Below, piece by piece: positions 10,225 through 19,007 of a stretch of DNA of 64,000 bases. This stretch comes from Actinomadura sp. NBRC 104425. GTDB lineage: Bacteria > Actinomycetota > Actinomycetes > Streptosporangiales > Streptosporangiaceae. The translations under genes were made by a program, and so were the position numbers. The notes below the pieces were generated by a model. The model saw only the letters and a list, made by a program, of their open reading frames with translations. It did no database searches and was not told the origin of the DNA. The stretch is from assembly GCF_030269545.1 (NCBI RefSeq), contig NZ_BSTN01000023.1, positions 22,730 to 86,729 of the forward strand, written 5' to 3'. The first letter of the stretch is position 1; every line of letters starts with the position of its first letter.

Positions 10225-12312
10225 TCAGGCGGCGGGTTCGGGGGCGCGCTGCATGCGGCGGCGCAGCCAGTCGGTGGCGGTGGCGGCGTCCATGGGGCGG
10301 CCGAAGTACCAGCCCTGGGCGGCGTCGCAGCCCATCTCGCGCAGCATGCTCGCGGTCTGCGGGTCCTCGACGCCCTCGGCCACCGAGCGCAGGCCGAGCG
10401 TGCGGACCAGGTCGACGGTGGAGCGGACGATCACCGCGTCGTCGGGCGAGCGGGTCAGCCGCCGCACGAACGAGGCGTCGATCTTGATCTCCTCCACCGG
10501 CAGCCGCTTCAGCCGGACCAGCGACGAGTAGCCGGTGCCGAAGTCGTCCAGGCTGAGCGGGATGCCGAGCTCGGCCAGCGCGCCGACGGTGTCGGAGGCG
10601 TAGGCGGGCTCGTTCATCAGGATCCGCTCGGTGATCTCCAGCTGCAGGGCGGCGGTGGGCAGGCCGCGGGCGAGCAGCCCGCTCTCGATCGTCTCGGTGA
10701 GGCCGGTGTCGAACAGGTCGCGGCCGGAGGCGTTCACCGCGACCTGGACGGTCAGGTCGTCGCGCCACCAGGCGGCGGCCTGCGCCAGGGCGGCGTCCAC
10801 CACGTAGTGGGTGATGGAGCGCATCAGGTACGTCTGCTCGGCGATCGGCAGGAAATGCTCGGGCTCCAGCACGCCCTTGTCGGGATGGCGCCAGCGCACC
10901 AGCGCCTCCATGCCGACCAGCTGCCCGTCGTGCAGGGACACCTTGGGCTGGTAGAACAGCTCCAGCTCGCCGCGGTCGATGGCGCGGCGCAGGTCGCCCA
11001 GCATGCTCAGCCGGGCCGGGGAGTTGCGGTCCTTGTCGGGCGAGTAGACCTCGACGCCCGAACGGCCCTCCTTGGCGTGGTACATCGCCACGTCGGCGCG
11101 CTGCAGCAGCAGCTCGAAGTCGGGGGCGTGGTCGGGGAACAGCGCGATGCCGACGCTGCCCTCCAGGTCGAACGACATGCCGTCCAGCCGGACCGGCTCG
11201 CCGAGCGCGGCGCGCAGCCGGGCGGCGACCTCGCGGGCCGCGGCGATGTCGCGGACGGCGGGCAGCAGCACGGCGAACTCGTCGCCGCCGAGCCGGGCCA
11301 CCAGGTCGCCGGGCCGCACGCTGTGGGTGAGGCGGTGCGCCACCAGCTGCAGCAGCCGGTCGCCGGTCGCGTGGCCGAGGGTGTCGTTGACCTCTTTGAA
11401 CCGATCCAAATCCAGCAGGAAGAGGCCGACGCGGGCCTCCTGGCCGGCGCTCCTGCCGCGGGACGCGGCGCGGGCGGCGGCGGCGCGGGCCTCGGCCAGC
11501 GACTCCTCGGTGCGCAGGGTCAGCATCTTGCGGTTGGGCAGGCCGGTCAGCCCGTCGTGCAGGGCCTGGTGCTCGCGGCGCACCGAGGCCGAGGCGTTGA
11601 GGTAGACGGCGATGAACGGCAGCAGGATGAGCGGGACGAACGCGGCGGACCGGTCCATCGCCACGACGACCAGCGGCGCCAGCGCCAGCAGCGCCAGGTG
11701 CACCAGGATCTGGTAGCCCAGGTCCTGGTGCAGCGCCTTGAGCAGGGACACCCGCTCGTGCAGCGCGACCGCGGCGCCGACGAGGCCGTCGTTGCAGACG
11801 AAGTAGACCGCCCCGGCCGCGGCGATCGCCGGCAGGTCGCCGCCCCGGGGCAGCCACAGGTCCGTCGGGCTCGGGTGGACGCCGAACAGCGCCAGCGTCC
11901 CGTAGGCGGCGGCCAGGCTGAGGGTGTACTGGGCGGCGTTGAACGCGATGCGGTGCGGGGTGCGGCCGCGCAGCACGCCGCAGGCGACCACGGCGGCCGC
12001 CTGCAGCGCCGCGGCGATGGGCAGCCCCGCGTACAGCAGGGCCGCGAACGAGAAGGTCGTGGAGGTGGTGGCGCCGTGGTTCCCGGTGGAGCCGGGGGTG
12101 ATGATCGGCCGCAGCTCGCCGAAGACGATGAAGGCGGCCAGGATCCAGAACACCGGGTTGCGCGCCAGCGCGTCGACCTGCGCGCCGGACATGCCCGCCA
12201 GGGCGGCCGCGAACACGGCGGCGCCCGCGACGGTGACGACCGCGAAGTAGATCCACAGCGGGGAGCCCCGGCGCGGCACGGTGTTCCGCGTGTTGTTCGG
12301 GTCCTTCATCAC
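10225..12312 (-). CDS. Membrane GGDEF-EAL cyclic di-GMP enzyme
   Basis: This is a 695-residue protein with about six to seven hydrophobic segments in residues 17-240, then GGDEF at 342-346 and EAL at 469-471. Both catalytic motifs are intact (ARLGGDEFAVLLP; GMEALVRWRHP; DDFGTGYSSL). RPGD at 333-336 is a correctly spaced RxxD inhibitory site, so the cyclase half may be product-inhibited, unlike the other GGDEF-EAL protein at 1892-4957. There is no PAS domain. It lies between ligA and gatC on the same strand but with a 276-bp gap after ligA, so it likely has its own promoter. Confidence 0.9.
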   Translation of the reverse strand: MMKDPNNTRNTVPRRGSPLWIYFAVVTVAGAAVFAAALAGMSGAQVDALARNPVFWILAAFIVFGELRPIITPGSTGNHGATTSTTFSFAALLYAGLPIAAALQAAAVVACGVLRGRTPHRIAFNAAQYTLSLAAAYGTLALFGVHPSPTDLWLPRGGDLPAIAAAGAVYFVCNDGLVGAAVALHERVSLLKALHQDLGYQILVHLALLALAPLVVVAMDRSAAFVPLILLPFIAVYLNASASVRREHQALHDGLTGLPNRKMLTLRTEESLAEARAAAARAASRGRSAGQEARVGLFLLDLDRFKEVNDTLGHATGDRLLQLVAHRLTHSVRPGDLVARLGGDEFAVLLPAVRDIAAAREVAARLRAALGEPVRLDGMSFDLEGSVGIALFPDHAPDFELLLQRADVAMYHAKEGRSGVEVYSPDKDRNSPARLSMLGDLRRAIDRGELELFYQPKVSLHDGQLVGMEALVRWRHPDKGVLEPEHFLPIAEQTYLMRSITHYVVDAALAQAAAWWRDDLTVQVAVNASGRDLFDTGLTETIESGLLARGLPTAALQLEITERILMNEPAYASDTVGALAELGIPLSLDDFGTGYSSLVRLKRLPVEEIKIDASFVRRLTRSPDDAVIVRSTVDLVRTLGLRSVAEGVEDPQTASMLREMGCDAAQGWYFGRPMDAATATDWLRRRMQRAPEPAA

Positions 12313-12539
12313 ATCCTCGAAGGGTCGGCAACCGCCCCCCGGTCGGCCGCGGGTCCGTGGTCACCGCCGGCTTCGTCGCCGGCGGCATGGGCCCGTCCCC
12401 CGTTCTGTGACGAGCGGAGGCTCGGGAGGGTCGTGATGACTGGGAAGGGTACGGCCTTTGCTCAACTTCGCGAAACCGGTTGCGTACGTTCCGTTATTCC
12501 CTTTCCGCTCCAGTCCACTACCCCTACGTAGCGACATCG

Positions 12540-12552
12540 TACCCCTGGGTAA
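12540..12552. promoter_or_regulatory. Possible BldD-type palindrome
   Basis: TACCCCTGGGTAA matches eight of the nine defined positions of the BldD consensus as I recall it (TNACNCWGNGTNA). It lies in the 276-bp region between ligA and the GGDEF-EAL gene, about 230 bp upstream of the latter. BldD binds c-di-GMP and controls c-di-GMP enzyme genes in Streptomyces. A second small palindrome, CTACGTAG, is at 12524-12531. The assignment rests on motif similarity only. Confidence 0.3.
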
Positions 12553-12588
12553 CCCGATACTGGTTAACCTTGCAACGAGTACGGGCGG

Positions 12589-14757
12589 TCATTCGTCCCC
12601 GCGGAGGGTTACGTTTTTGGCCGCTTCCGGCCCGTCGGACAGCAGCACCCCGAACCCCGCCTCGTCCAGGATGGGCACGCCGAGCTTGACCGCCTTGTCG
12701 TACTTGGACCCCGGGCTGTCGCCGACCACCACGAACCCGGTCTTCTTCGACACCGACCCGGTGACCTTGCCGCCGAGCCGCTGCACCGCCTCGGTGGCCG
12801 AGTCGCGGCTGTACCCCTCCAGCGAACCGGTGATCACCACGGTGACGCCCTCCAGCGGGCGCGGCGCCGCGGCGCCCTCCTCCTCCATGCGGACCCCGGC
12901 CGCGGCCCACTTGCGGACGATCTCCCGGTGCCAGTCGACCTCGAACCACTGCTTGATGGAGCGGGCGATCGTCGGGCCGACCCCGTCGACGGCCGCCAGC
13001 TCCTCCTCGGTGGCGTTGCGGATCGCCTCCATCGACCGCAGCTCGCGCGCCAGGTCCTGGGCGGCGGTCGGGCCGACGTGCCGGATGGACAGCGCCACCA
13101 GCACCCGCCACAGCGGCTGCCGCTTGGCCTTCTCCAGCTCCTCCAGCAGCACCTCGACGATCTTCTTGGGCTGCCCCTCCTTGTTGGCGAAGAACGTGAC
13201 GACCTTCTCCTCGCCGGTCTTGGGGTCGGTCTTGGGCAGCCCGGTGTCGGGGTCGAGCACCAGCGTCTTGATCGGCAGCAGCTGCTCGACGGTCAGGTCG
13301 AACAGGTCGCCCTCGTCCTTCAGCGGCGGCTCGGCGGGCTCCAGCGGGCGGGTCAGCGCGGTCGCCGCCACGTACCCGAGCGCCTCGATGTCCAGCGCCT
13401 TGCGGCTGGCCAGGAAGAACAGCCGCTCACGCAGCTGCGCCGGACACGAACGCGCGTTCGGGCAGCGGATGTCGACGTCGCCCTCCTTCTCGCGGGCCAG
13501 CGGCGTGCCGCACTCGGGGCAGCGGTCGGGCATGACGAACTCGCGCTCGGTGCCGTCGCGCAGGTCGGTCACCGGCGCCACGATCTCGGGGATGACGTCG
13601 CCCGCCTTGCGCAGCACCACGGTGTCGCCGATCAGCACGCCCTTGCGCTTGACCTCGTCGGCGTTGTGCAGCGTGGCGCGCTCGACCGTGGACCCGGCGA
13701 CGAACACCGGCTTCATCACCCCGTACGGGGTGACCCGCCCGGTGCGGCCCACGCCGACCTTGATGTCCAGCAGCTTGGTGTTGACCTCTTCGGGCGGGTA
13801 CTTGAACGCGATCGCCCAGCGCGGCGCCCGCGAGGTGGACCCCAGCCGCCGCTGCAGCGGGAACTGGTCGACCTTGACGACCACGCCGTCGATCTCGTAC
13901 TCGGGGTCGTGCCGGTGCTCGCCGTAGTACTCGATGTACTCGCGCACCCCGGCCATGTCGGGCACCACCCTGTAGCGGTCGCTGACCGGCAGGCCCCACT
14001 CGCGCATCATCTCGTACGCCTGCGCCTGGCTGTCGGGCCGCTTGCCGCCCTCCCAGCGCCCGAACCCGTGCACCAGCATGCTCAGCGGCCGCCGGGCGGT
14101 GACGCGCGGGTCCTTCTGCCGCAGCGAGCCGGCGGCGGCGTTGCGCGGGTTGGCGAACGGCTCCTTGCCCTCCTCCACCTGGGCGGCGTTGACCTGCTCG
14201 AACCCCTCGCGGGGCAGGAACACCTCGCCGCGCACCTCCAGCAGCTCGGGCCAGCCGTCGCCGGCGAGCCGGGTGGGGATCGCCTCGATGGTGCGGATGT
14301 TGGGGGTGATGTCCTCGCCGGTGCGGCCGTCGCCGCGGGTGGCGCCGCGTACCAGCCGACCGTTCTCGTAGATCAGCGCGACCGCCAGCCCGTCGATCTT
14401 CAGCTCGCACAGGTAGGCGGCGACCTCGCCGACCTCGCGCCGCACCCGCTCGTCCCAGGCGGCCAGCTCCTCGGCGTTCATCGCGTTGTCGAGGCTCTGC
14501 ATGCGCTCGAGGTGCTCGACGGTGGCGAAGTCGGTGACGATGGGCGCGCCGACCCGCTGCGTCGGCGAGTCGGGGGTCACCAGCTCCGGATGGGCCGCCT
14601 CCAGCTCGCGCAGCTCGCGCATCAGCGCGTCGTACTCGGCGTCGCTCAGCGTCGGCCGGTCGAGCACGTAGTAGCGGTAGTTGGCCTCGTCGATCTCCCG
14701 GCTCAGCTCCGCGTGCCGCTGCGCCGCCTCGGTGGGAACGCCGTCGCTCAACGTCAT
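12589..14757 (-). CDS. ligA: NAD-dependent DNA ligase
   Basis: LigA seals nicks at Okazaki fragments and in repair, using NAD. The 722-residue protein starts MTLSDGVPTEAAQRHAEL. It contains the Ia-domain YRYYVLDRPTLSDAEYD region, the adenylated lysine in CELKIDGLAV, the zinc finger CPECGTP with CPNARSCPAQ, helix-hairpin-helix repeats, and a C-terminal BRCT domain (GVTVVITGSLEGYSRDSATE). An insert rich in charged residues between the zinc finger and the helix-hairpin-helix part (about DLFDLTVEQL to FFANKEGQPKK) is familiar in actinobacterial LigA. The ATG at 14757 is preferred over an ATG 29 codons upstream because family homology begins just after it. Confidence 0.96.
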   Translation of the reverse strand: MTLSDGVPTEAAQRHAELSREIDEANYRYYVLDRPTLSDAEYDALMRELRELEAAHPELVTPDSPTQRVGAPIVTDFATVEHLERMQSLDNAMNAEELAAWDERVRREVGEVAAYLCELKIDGLAVALIYENGRLVRGATRGDGRTGEDITPNIRTIEAIPTRLAGDGWPELLEVRGEVFLPREGFEQVNAAQVEEGKEPFANPRNAAAGSLRQKDPRVTARRPLSMLVHGFGRWEGGKRPDSQAQAYEMMREWGLPVSDRYRVVPDMAGVREYIEYYGEHRHDPEYEIDGVVVKVDQFPLQRRLGSTSRAPRWAIAFKYPPEEVNTKLLDIKVGVGRTGRVTPYGVMKPVFVAGSTVERATLHNADEVKRKGVLIGDTVVLRKAGDVIPEIVAPVTDLRDGTEREFVMPDRCPECGTPLAREKEGDVDIRCPNARSCPAQLRERLFFLASRKALDIEALGYVAATALTRPLEPAEPPLKDEGDLFDLTVEQLLPIKTLVLDPDTGLPKTDPKTGEEKVVTFFANKEGQPKKIVEVLLEELEKAKRQPLWRVLVALSIRHVGPTAAQDLARELRSMEAIRNATEEELAAVDGVGPTIARSIKQWFEVDWHREIVRKWAAAGVRMEEEGAAAPRPLEGVTVVITGSLEGYSRDSATEAVQRLGGKVTGSVSKKTGFVVVGDSPGSKYDKAVKLGVPILDEAGFGVLLSDGPEAAKNVTLRGDE

Positions 14758-14872
14758 GGACCTATTCTCGCGCGCCCCACCGACATTCCGGCCCCCCGAC
14801 GGCGTCCGAGTCGTCCCGGTAGCACCCGCGCTGATCTGCCACAACGCGCCGACCGCCCGGTCGCCGGGGGCG

Positions 14873-15883
14873 CTACTCGGCCGCCTCGTGCAGCATGCGG
14901 GCGGTGTCGCGGCAGCGTTTCACGGCGGCCCGCACGTAGCGGGGGGACGCCCCCGCCAGGCCGCACGCCGGGGTGATGACGACCTGCTCGGCCAGCCGGG
15001 CGGGCGCAAACCCCAGGCGCCGCCACAGGTTCCGCACGGGCTCGGCGGTGTCCTTGAGGGCGGGCAGGGCCGTGTCGGTGCCCGGCACCGCGCCGAGCCA
15101 CAGCCCCACCCCGGCGTCGATCGTCTCCCCCACGGCGTCGTCGTGGCGTTCGGGAACCAGCGCCAGGTCCACCGAGATCGCCTGGGCGCCCGCCCCGCGC
15201 AGCAGCCCGTAGGGGACGTCGCGCGCGCAGCAGTGCACCACGGGGAAGGCGGCGTCGTCCGCGCAGGCGGTCTCGATCACCTGGCGCAGGCCCTGTTCGG
15301 CCACGGGGGCCTCCACGGGCGGGAGCCGGGAGAAGCCGCTGGCGGTCGGCACCCGCCCGGCCAGCACCGCGGGCAGCGCGGGCTCGTCGAGCTGCAGCAG
15401 GATCCGCGCGTCCGGCAGCCGCCGCCGGACCTCGGCGACATGCCCGGCGACGCCCTCGGCGAGCGAGGCGGCCAGGTCGCGGACGGCGCCCGGGTCGCGC
15501 AGCGCGCGGTCGCCGTGCCGCAGCTCGACCGTCGCGGCCAGCGTCCACGGCCCGCACACCTGGATCTTGAACGGGCCGTCGTGCCCGCCCGCCAGCTCCT
15601 CCAGCACGTCCAGGTCGCGCGCCAGGTGGTCGCGGGCCCGGCGCAGGTCGCGGCCGGGCCGGTCGGCGAACCGCCAGCCGGAGGGCTGCAGGTGCACCGG
15701 CAGGTCCACCAGCAGCCCGGCGGTGCGGCCGGTCAGGTCGGCGCCCGGCCCGCGGTCCGGCAGCTCGGGCAGGTGCGGCAGCTCGGGCAGCTCGCCGAGC
15801 ACGATCCGCAGCGCCTCGGCCGGGTCGTCGCCGGGGTACGACCCGACCCCCGTCGCGCTCCCCACCGCCCAGGGAAAGCTCAT
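14873..15883 (-). CDS. Cobalamin-independent methionine synthase-like protein
   Basis: This 336-residue protein (MSFPWAVGSATGVGSYPG) corresponds only to the C-terminal catalytic half of MetE, a TIM barrel. Potential zinc ligands remain: His-Cys in VVHCCARDVPYG and Cys in ITPACGLAG; QLDEPAL is the conserved strand. The N-terminal half of full MetE (about 750 residues) is absent, as in archaeal-type MetE and in the actinobacterial genes found near ligA. It may transfer a methyl group to homocysteine or to another thiol; the donor is unknown. It sits between the LLM oxidoreductase and ligA, 58 bp and 115 bp away. Confidence 0.8.
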   Translation of the reverse strand: MSFPWAVGSATGVGSYPGDDPAEALRIVLGELPELPHLPELPDRGPGADLTGRTAGLLVDLPVHLQPSGWRFADRPGRDLRRARDHLARDLDVLEELAGGHDGPFKIQVCGPWTLAATVELRHGDRALRDPGAVRDLAASLAEGVAGHVAEVRRRLPDARILLQLDEPALPAVLAGRVPTASGFSRLPPVEAPVAEQGLRQVIETACADDAAFPVVHCCARDVPYGLLRGAGAQAISVDLALVPERHDDAVGETIDAGVGLWLGAVPGTDTALPALKDTAEPVRNLWRRLGFAPARLAEQVVITPACGLAGASPRYVRAAVKRCRDTARMLHEAAE

Positions 15884-15941
15884 CGTCACGCCCGGATACC
15901 CTAGCCAACCCTCGGACCGCACGAACGGCCTGAACGAGGCG

Positions 15942-16760
15942 TCACAGGAGCCCGGCCAGGGCGTCCAGACGGCGCAGGGTGGCGTCCTGCGGCTCGGTCG
16001 ACAGGTTGAACAGGATCTCGTCGACGCCCGCGGCCGCGAGCTCGTCGACCGCCTTGCGCTCGCCGGGCACGCTGAACACCGTGACCGGCACGCGCCGCCC
16101 GGCCCGCTCGCGCAGCTCGGCGACCTGCCGGGCCAGATCGTCGGTGCCGCGCCCGTAGATCGGCAGCCACCCGTCGCCGAAGTCGATCACCCGGTCGAAC
16201 GTGGTGGGGCCGGAGCCGCCCACCATCACGGGCGGGTGCGGGTCCTGCACCGGCTTGGGGTAGCTGAAGACGGGGTCGAAGTCGACGAACTCGCCGTGGA
16301 ACTCGGCCTCCTCGGCGGTCCACAGCTCCTTGATCGCCAGCACGCGCTCGCGCATCAGCCGCATGCGGGTGCGCGGGTCGGTGCCGTGGTTGCGCATCTC
16401 CTCGCGGTTCCAGCCCGCGCCGACGCCGAGGACGGCGCGTCCGCCGGAGACCCGGTCCAGCGAGGCCAGCTCCTTGGCCAGGACGATCGGGTCGCGCTGG
16501 ATCACCAGGGCGATGCCGGTGCCGACGCGCAGCCGCTCGGTCACCGCCGCCGCGGCGGTCAGCGTCACGAACGGGTCCAGGGTGCGGTAGTAGTGGCGCG
16601 GCAGCTCGCCGCCGCCCGGCCACGGGCTCTCCCGCTTGACGGGGATGTGGGTGTGCTCGGCCACGTACAGGGAGCCGAACCCCCGCTCTTCCAGGGCCCG
16701 CCCCAGGGCCGCCGGGCCGATTCCCTCGTCGGTCACGAACGTGGACACGCCGAACTGCAC
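15942..16760 (-). CDS. LLM-class F420-dependent oxidoreductase
   Basis: This luciferase-like TIM-barrel protein of 272 residues begins MQFGVSTFVTDEGIGP from a GTG at 16760, with AAAGGA seven to eight bases upstream. Family segments are FGSLYVAEHTHIP, RLRVGTGIALVIQRDPIVLAKELASLD, GVGAGWNREEM and PPVMVGGSGP. Such enzymes use reduced F420, or sometimes FMN, to reduce a wide range of substrates. The substrate cannot be inferred. It follows mnmA by 29 bp on the same strand and probably shares its transcript, but a functional link to tRNA thiolation is not evident. Confidence 0.85.
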   Translation of the reverse strand: MQFGVSTFVTDEGIGPAALGRALEERGFGSLYVAEHTHIPVKRESPWPGGGELPRHYYRTLDPFVTLTAAAAVTERLRVGTGIALVIQRDPIVLAKELASLDRVSGGRAVLGVGAGWNREEMRNHGTDPRTRMRLMRERVLAIKELWTAEEAEFHGEFVDFDPVFSYPKPVQDPHPPVMVGGSGPTTFDRVIDFGDGWLPIYGRGTDDLARQVAELRERAGRRVPVTVFSVPGERKAVDELAAAGVDEILFNLSTEPQDATLRRLDALAGLL

Positions 16761-16789
16761 GAGTCGTCCTTTCGACTGGGCGCGCCGCC

Positions 16790-17866
16790 TCAGACGGCGA
16801 CGCGCGCGGTGGTGGCGATGGTGGAGGAGCCCAGGACGCGGTCGCCGTCGTACAGGACGGCGGCCTGCCCGGCGGCCACGCCCCGCGCGGGGCGGGCGAG
16901 TTTGATGCGGACCGTGTCGCCCTCGGTCTCGGCGACGCAGTCGTGCACCTCCCCGTGCGCGCGCAGTTGCACCTGGCACGGCAGCGGCCCCGCCGGGGGC
17001 TCCGACAGCCAGACGGGGCGCTCCCCCACGATCTCGTCGACGTCCAGGGCCTCGCGGGGGCCGACCGTGACGGTGTTGGTCACCGGCGAGACGTCGAGCA
17101 CGTAGCGGGGGCGGCCGTCCGGGGCCGGGGTGCCGATGCGCAGCCCCCTGCGCTGCCCCACGGTGTAGGCGTACGCGCCCTCGTGCTCGCCCACCGTGTT
17201 GCCGTCCTGGTCGACGATGGGGCCGGGGGCGCTGCCCAGCCGCTCGGCCAAAAAGCGCCGCGTGTCGCCGTCGGCGATGAAGCAGATGTCGTGGCTGTCG
17301 GGCTTGTCGGCCACCTGCAGGCCGCGCCGCTGCGCCTCGGCGCGGATGTCGGCCTTGGTGGTGTCGCCCAGAGGGAACATGGCGTGCGCCAGCTGCTCGG
17401 GCGTGCACACCGCCAGCACGTAGGACTGGTCCTTGGCCGCGTCCACGCCCCGGCGCAGCACGCCGCCGTCCCAGCGGGCGTAGTGGCCGGTGCAGACCGC
17501 GTCGAAGCCGAGCGCCAGCGCGCGGTCCAGCAGCGCCGCGAACTTGATCTTCTCGTTGCAGCGCAGGCACGGGTTGGGCGTGCGGCCCGCCGCGTACTCG
17601 CTGACGAAGTCCTCGACCACGTCGCGGTGGAACCGCTCAGCCAGGTCCCACACGTAGAACGGGATGCCGATGACGTCCGCGGCGCGGCGGGCGTCGCGGG
17701 AGTCCTCCAGCGTGCAGCAGCCGCGGGCGCCCGTGCGGTACGACTGCGGGTTGCTGGACAGGGCCATGTGGACCCCGGTGACATCGTGCCCGGCCTCGGC
17801 GGCGCGCGCGGCGGCCACGGCGGAGTCGACGCCACCCGACATGGCGGCGAGTACGCGCAAAGTCAT
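16790..17866 (-). CDS. mnmA: tRNA-specific 2-thiouridylase
   Basis: MnmA adds sulfur to U34 of tRNA Lys, Glu and Gln. The 358-residue protein has the ATP pyrophosphatase P-loop SGGVDS at residues 10-15, the first catalytic Cys in NPCLRCNEK, the second Cys in SHDICFI, and the C-terminal beta-barrel. GGAGGTG lies just before the ATG and TAGGCT upstream may be the -10. The sulfur donor IscS is encoded upstream on the same strand at 19008-20174; only a plus-strand gene separates them. Pairing of the desulfurase with MnmA is common in bacteria. Confidence 0.95.
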   Translation of the reverse strand: MTLRVLAAMSGGVDSAVAAARAAEAGHDVTGVHMALSSNPQSYRTGARGCCTLEDSRDARRAADVIGIPFYVWDLAERFHRDVVEDFVSEYAAGRTPNPCLRCNEKIKFAALLDRALALGFDAVCTGHYARWDGGVLRRGVDAAKDQSYVLAVCTPEQLAHAMFPLGDTTKADIRAEAQRRGLQVADKPDSHDICFIADGDTRRFLAERLGSAPGPIVDQDGNTVGEHEGAYAYTVGQRRGLRIGTPAPDGRPRYVLDVSPVTNTVTVGPREALDVDEIVGERPVWLSEPPAGPLPCQVQLRAHGEVHDCVAETEGDTVRIKLARPARGVAAGQAAVLYDGDRVLGSSTIATTARVAV

Positions 17867-17929
17867 AACACCTCCAGCCTATGCAGCGGCGGCGGGACGC
17901 CGGGCATTCCGCGTACGATGACATCCGCT

Positions 17930-18967
17930 ATGGGAATCTTCCGCCGTCCTCGTGACACGTCCGCGCCTGCCGCCGCGCCGGCGATCGCCGACTTCTGGGC
18001 GTGGTGGCCGCAGGTCCGGCCGGAGATAGAGAAGCGGCTCGGCGACGGTCTGTCCACCGAGACGGTCGAGGAGCTGTCCCGCCGCGTCCACAAGATCCAC
18101 CCGGGGCTGCAGTGGGAGATCGGCGGGGGCGACGACAACCCGCCCGCGCTGACGATCACCGGCGGCGGCGACCCCGAGCTGCGCGGGCTGGCCGAGCGGT
18201 GGTGCCGCGCCGCCCCCGCCGACGCCGGCGGCTGGCGCTTCCACCCGGCGCGGCAGGCCGACCCGCAGATGCTCGACCAGCGGCTGGTGCTGGGCGACCA
18301 CGAGTTCGACCTGGAGTACGTGCGGTTCGGGATGCGCGCCGACCAGGGCCGCGCCCGCGTGCATGTGACCGCCTACCACCCCGACTTCCTGTTCGTGGCC
18401 GAGGAGCAGCGGCTGCGGGTCGCGCTGCACGTGCTGGACTGGGCGCTCGGCGAGGACGACGTGGCCCGCTGGATCGGCGACGTGGCGATCGCCACCGAGG
18501 CGCCGATGGACGCGATGCCGCCCGCCGTGCTGCCCGCGGTGGTGGAGCAGATCGCCGAGCCGTTCCGCGAGCCGACCTGGCTGAACGGCGAGACGCGCAC
18601 CCCGCGCGGCCATCCGGCCCGGCTGGACGCCCGGTTCCCGCTGCACCGCCAGGACTACCCGCTGTGCGACCTGCATGTGGCGATCACCGTGCCGTACGCC
18701 AACAGCAACCCCGACCGGCTGCCGGTGGAGCCGTCGGCGGGCGCGCTGCGCGAGTTCGAAAAGCGGCTGTCTGCGCTGGGCGACCGCGCGGTGCTGGCGG
18801 TCCGCGAGACCGGCGACGGGCTGCGGGTGTTCCACCTGTACGCCGACCCCGACTCCGGGGTGATCGCCGAGCTGGACCAGCTGGCGGCGGGCTGGACGGA
18901 GGGCAAGGCCAAGGTGGCCTCCACCAGCGACCCCGGCTGGCGCACCCTCGCCCCCTACCGGCCGTAG
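17930..18967 (+). CDS. Uncharacterised protein, DUF695-like C-terminal part
   Basis: I do not recognise a function. The 345-residue protein starts MGIFRRPRDTSAPAAAP, lacks signal peptide or membrane segments, is acidic, and has several Trp-rich stretches (DFWAWWPQVRPEIEKRL). The C-terminal part (FEKRLSALGDRAVLAVRETGDGLRVFHLYADPD) resembles the DUF695 pattern of a Leu-rich helix followed by a conserved strand pair. TACGAT at 17914-17919 could be a -10 that would give an almost leaderless transcript from the ATG at 17930; an ATG at 17918 is an alternative. It is divergent from mnmA and convergent with iscS, inserted between two genes of one sulfur pathway. Confidence 0.75.
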   Translation: MGIFRRPRDTSAPAAAPAIADFWAWWPQVRPEIEKRLGDGLSTETVEELSRRVHKIHPGLQWEIGGGDDNPPALTITGGGDPELRGLAERWCRAAPADAGGWRFHPARQADPQMLDQRLVLGDHEFDLEYVRFGMRADQGRARVHVTAYHPDFLFVAEEQRLRVALHVLDWALGEDDVARWIGDVAIATEAPMDAMPPAVLPAVVEQIAEPFREPTWLNGETRTPRGHPARLDARFPLHRQDYPLCDLHVAITVPYANSNPDRLPVEPSAGALREFEKRLSALGDRAVLAVRETGDGLRVFHLYADPDSGVIAELDQLAAGWTEGKAKVASTSDPGWRTLAPYRP

Positions 18968-19007
18968 GCGGTCCTCAAGGCGGTCTCGGCAGGCGGGTGC
19001 GGCCGGG

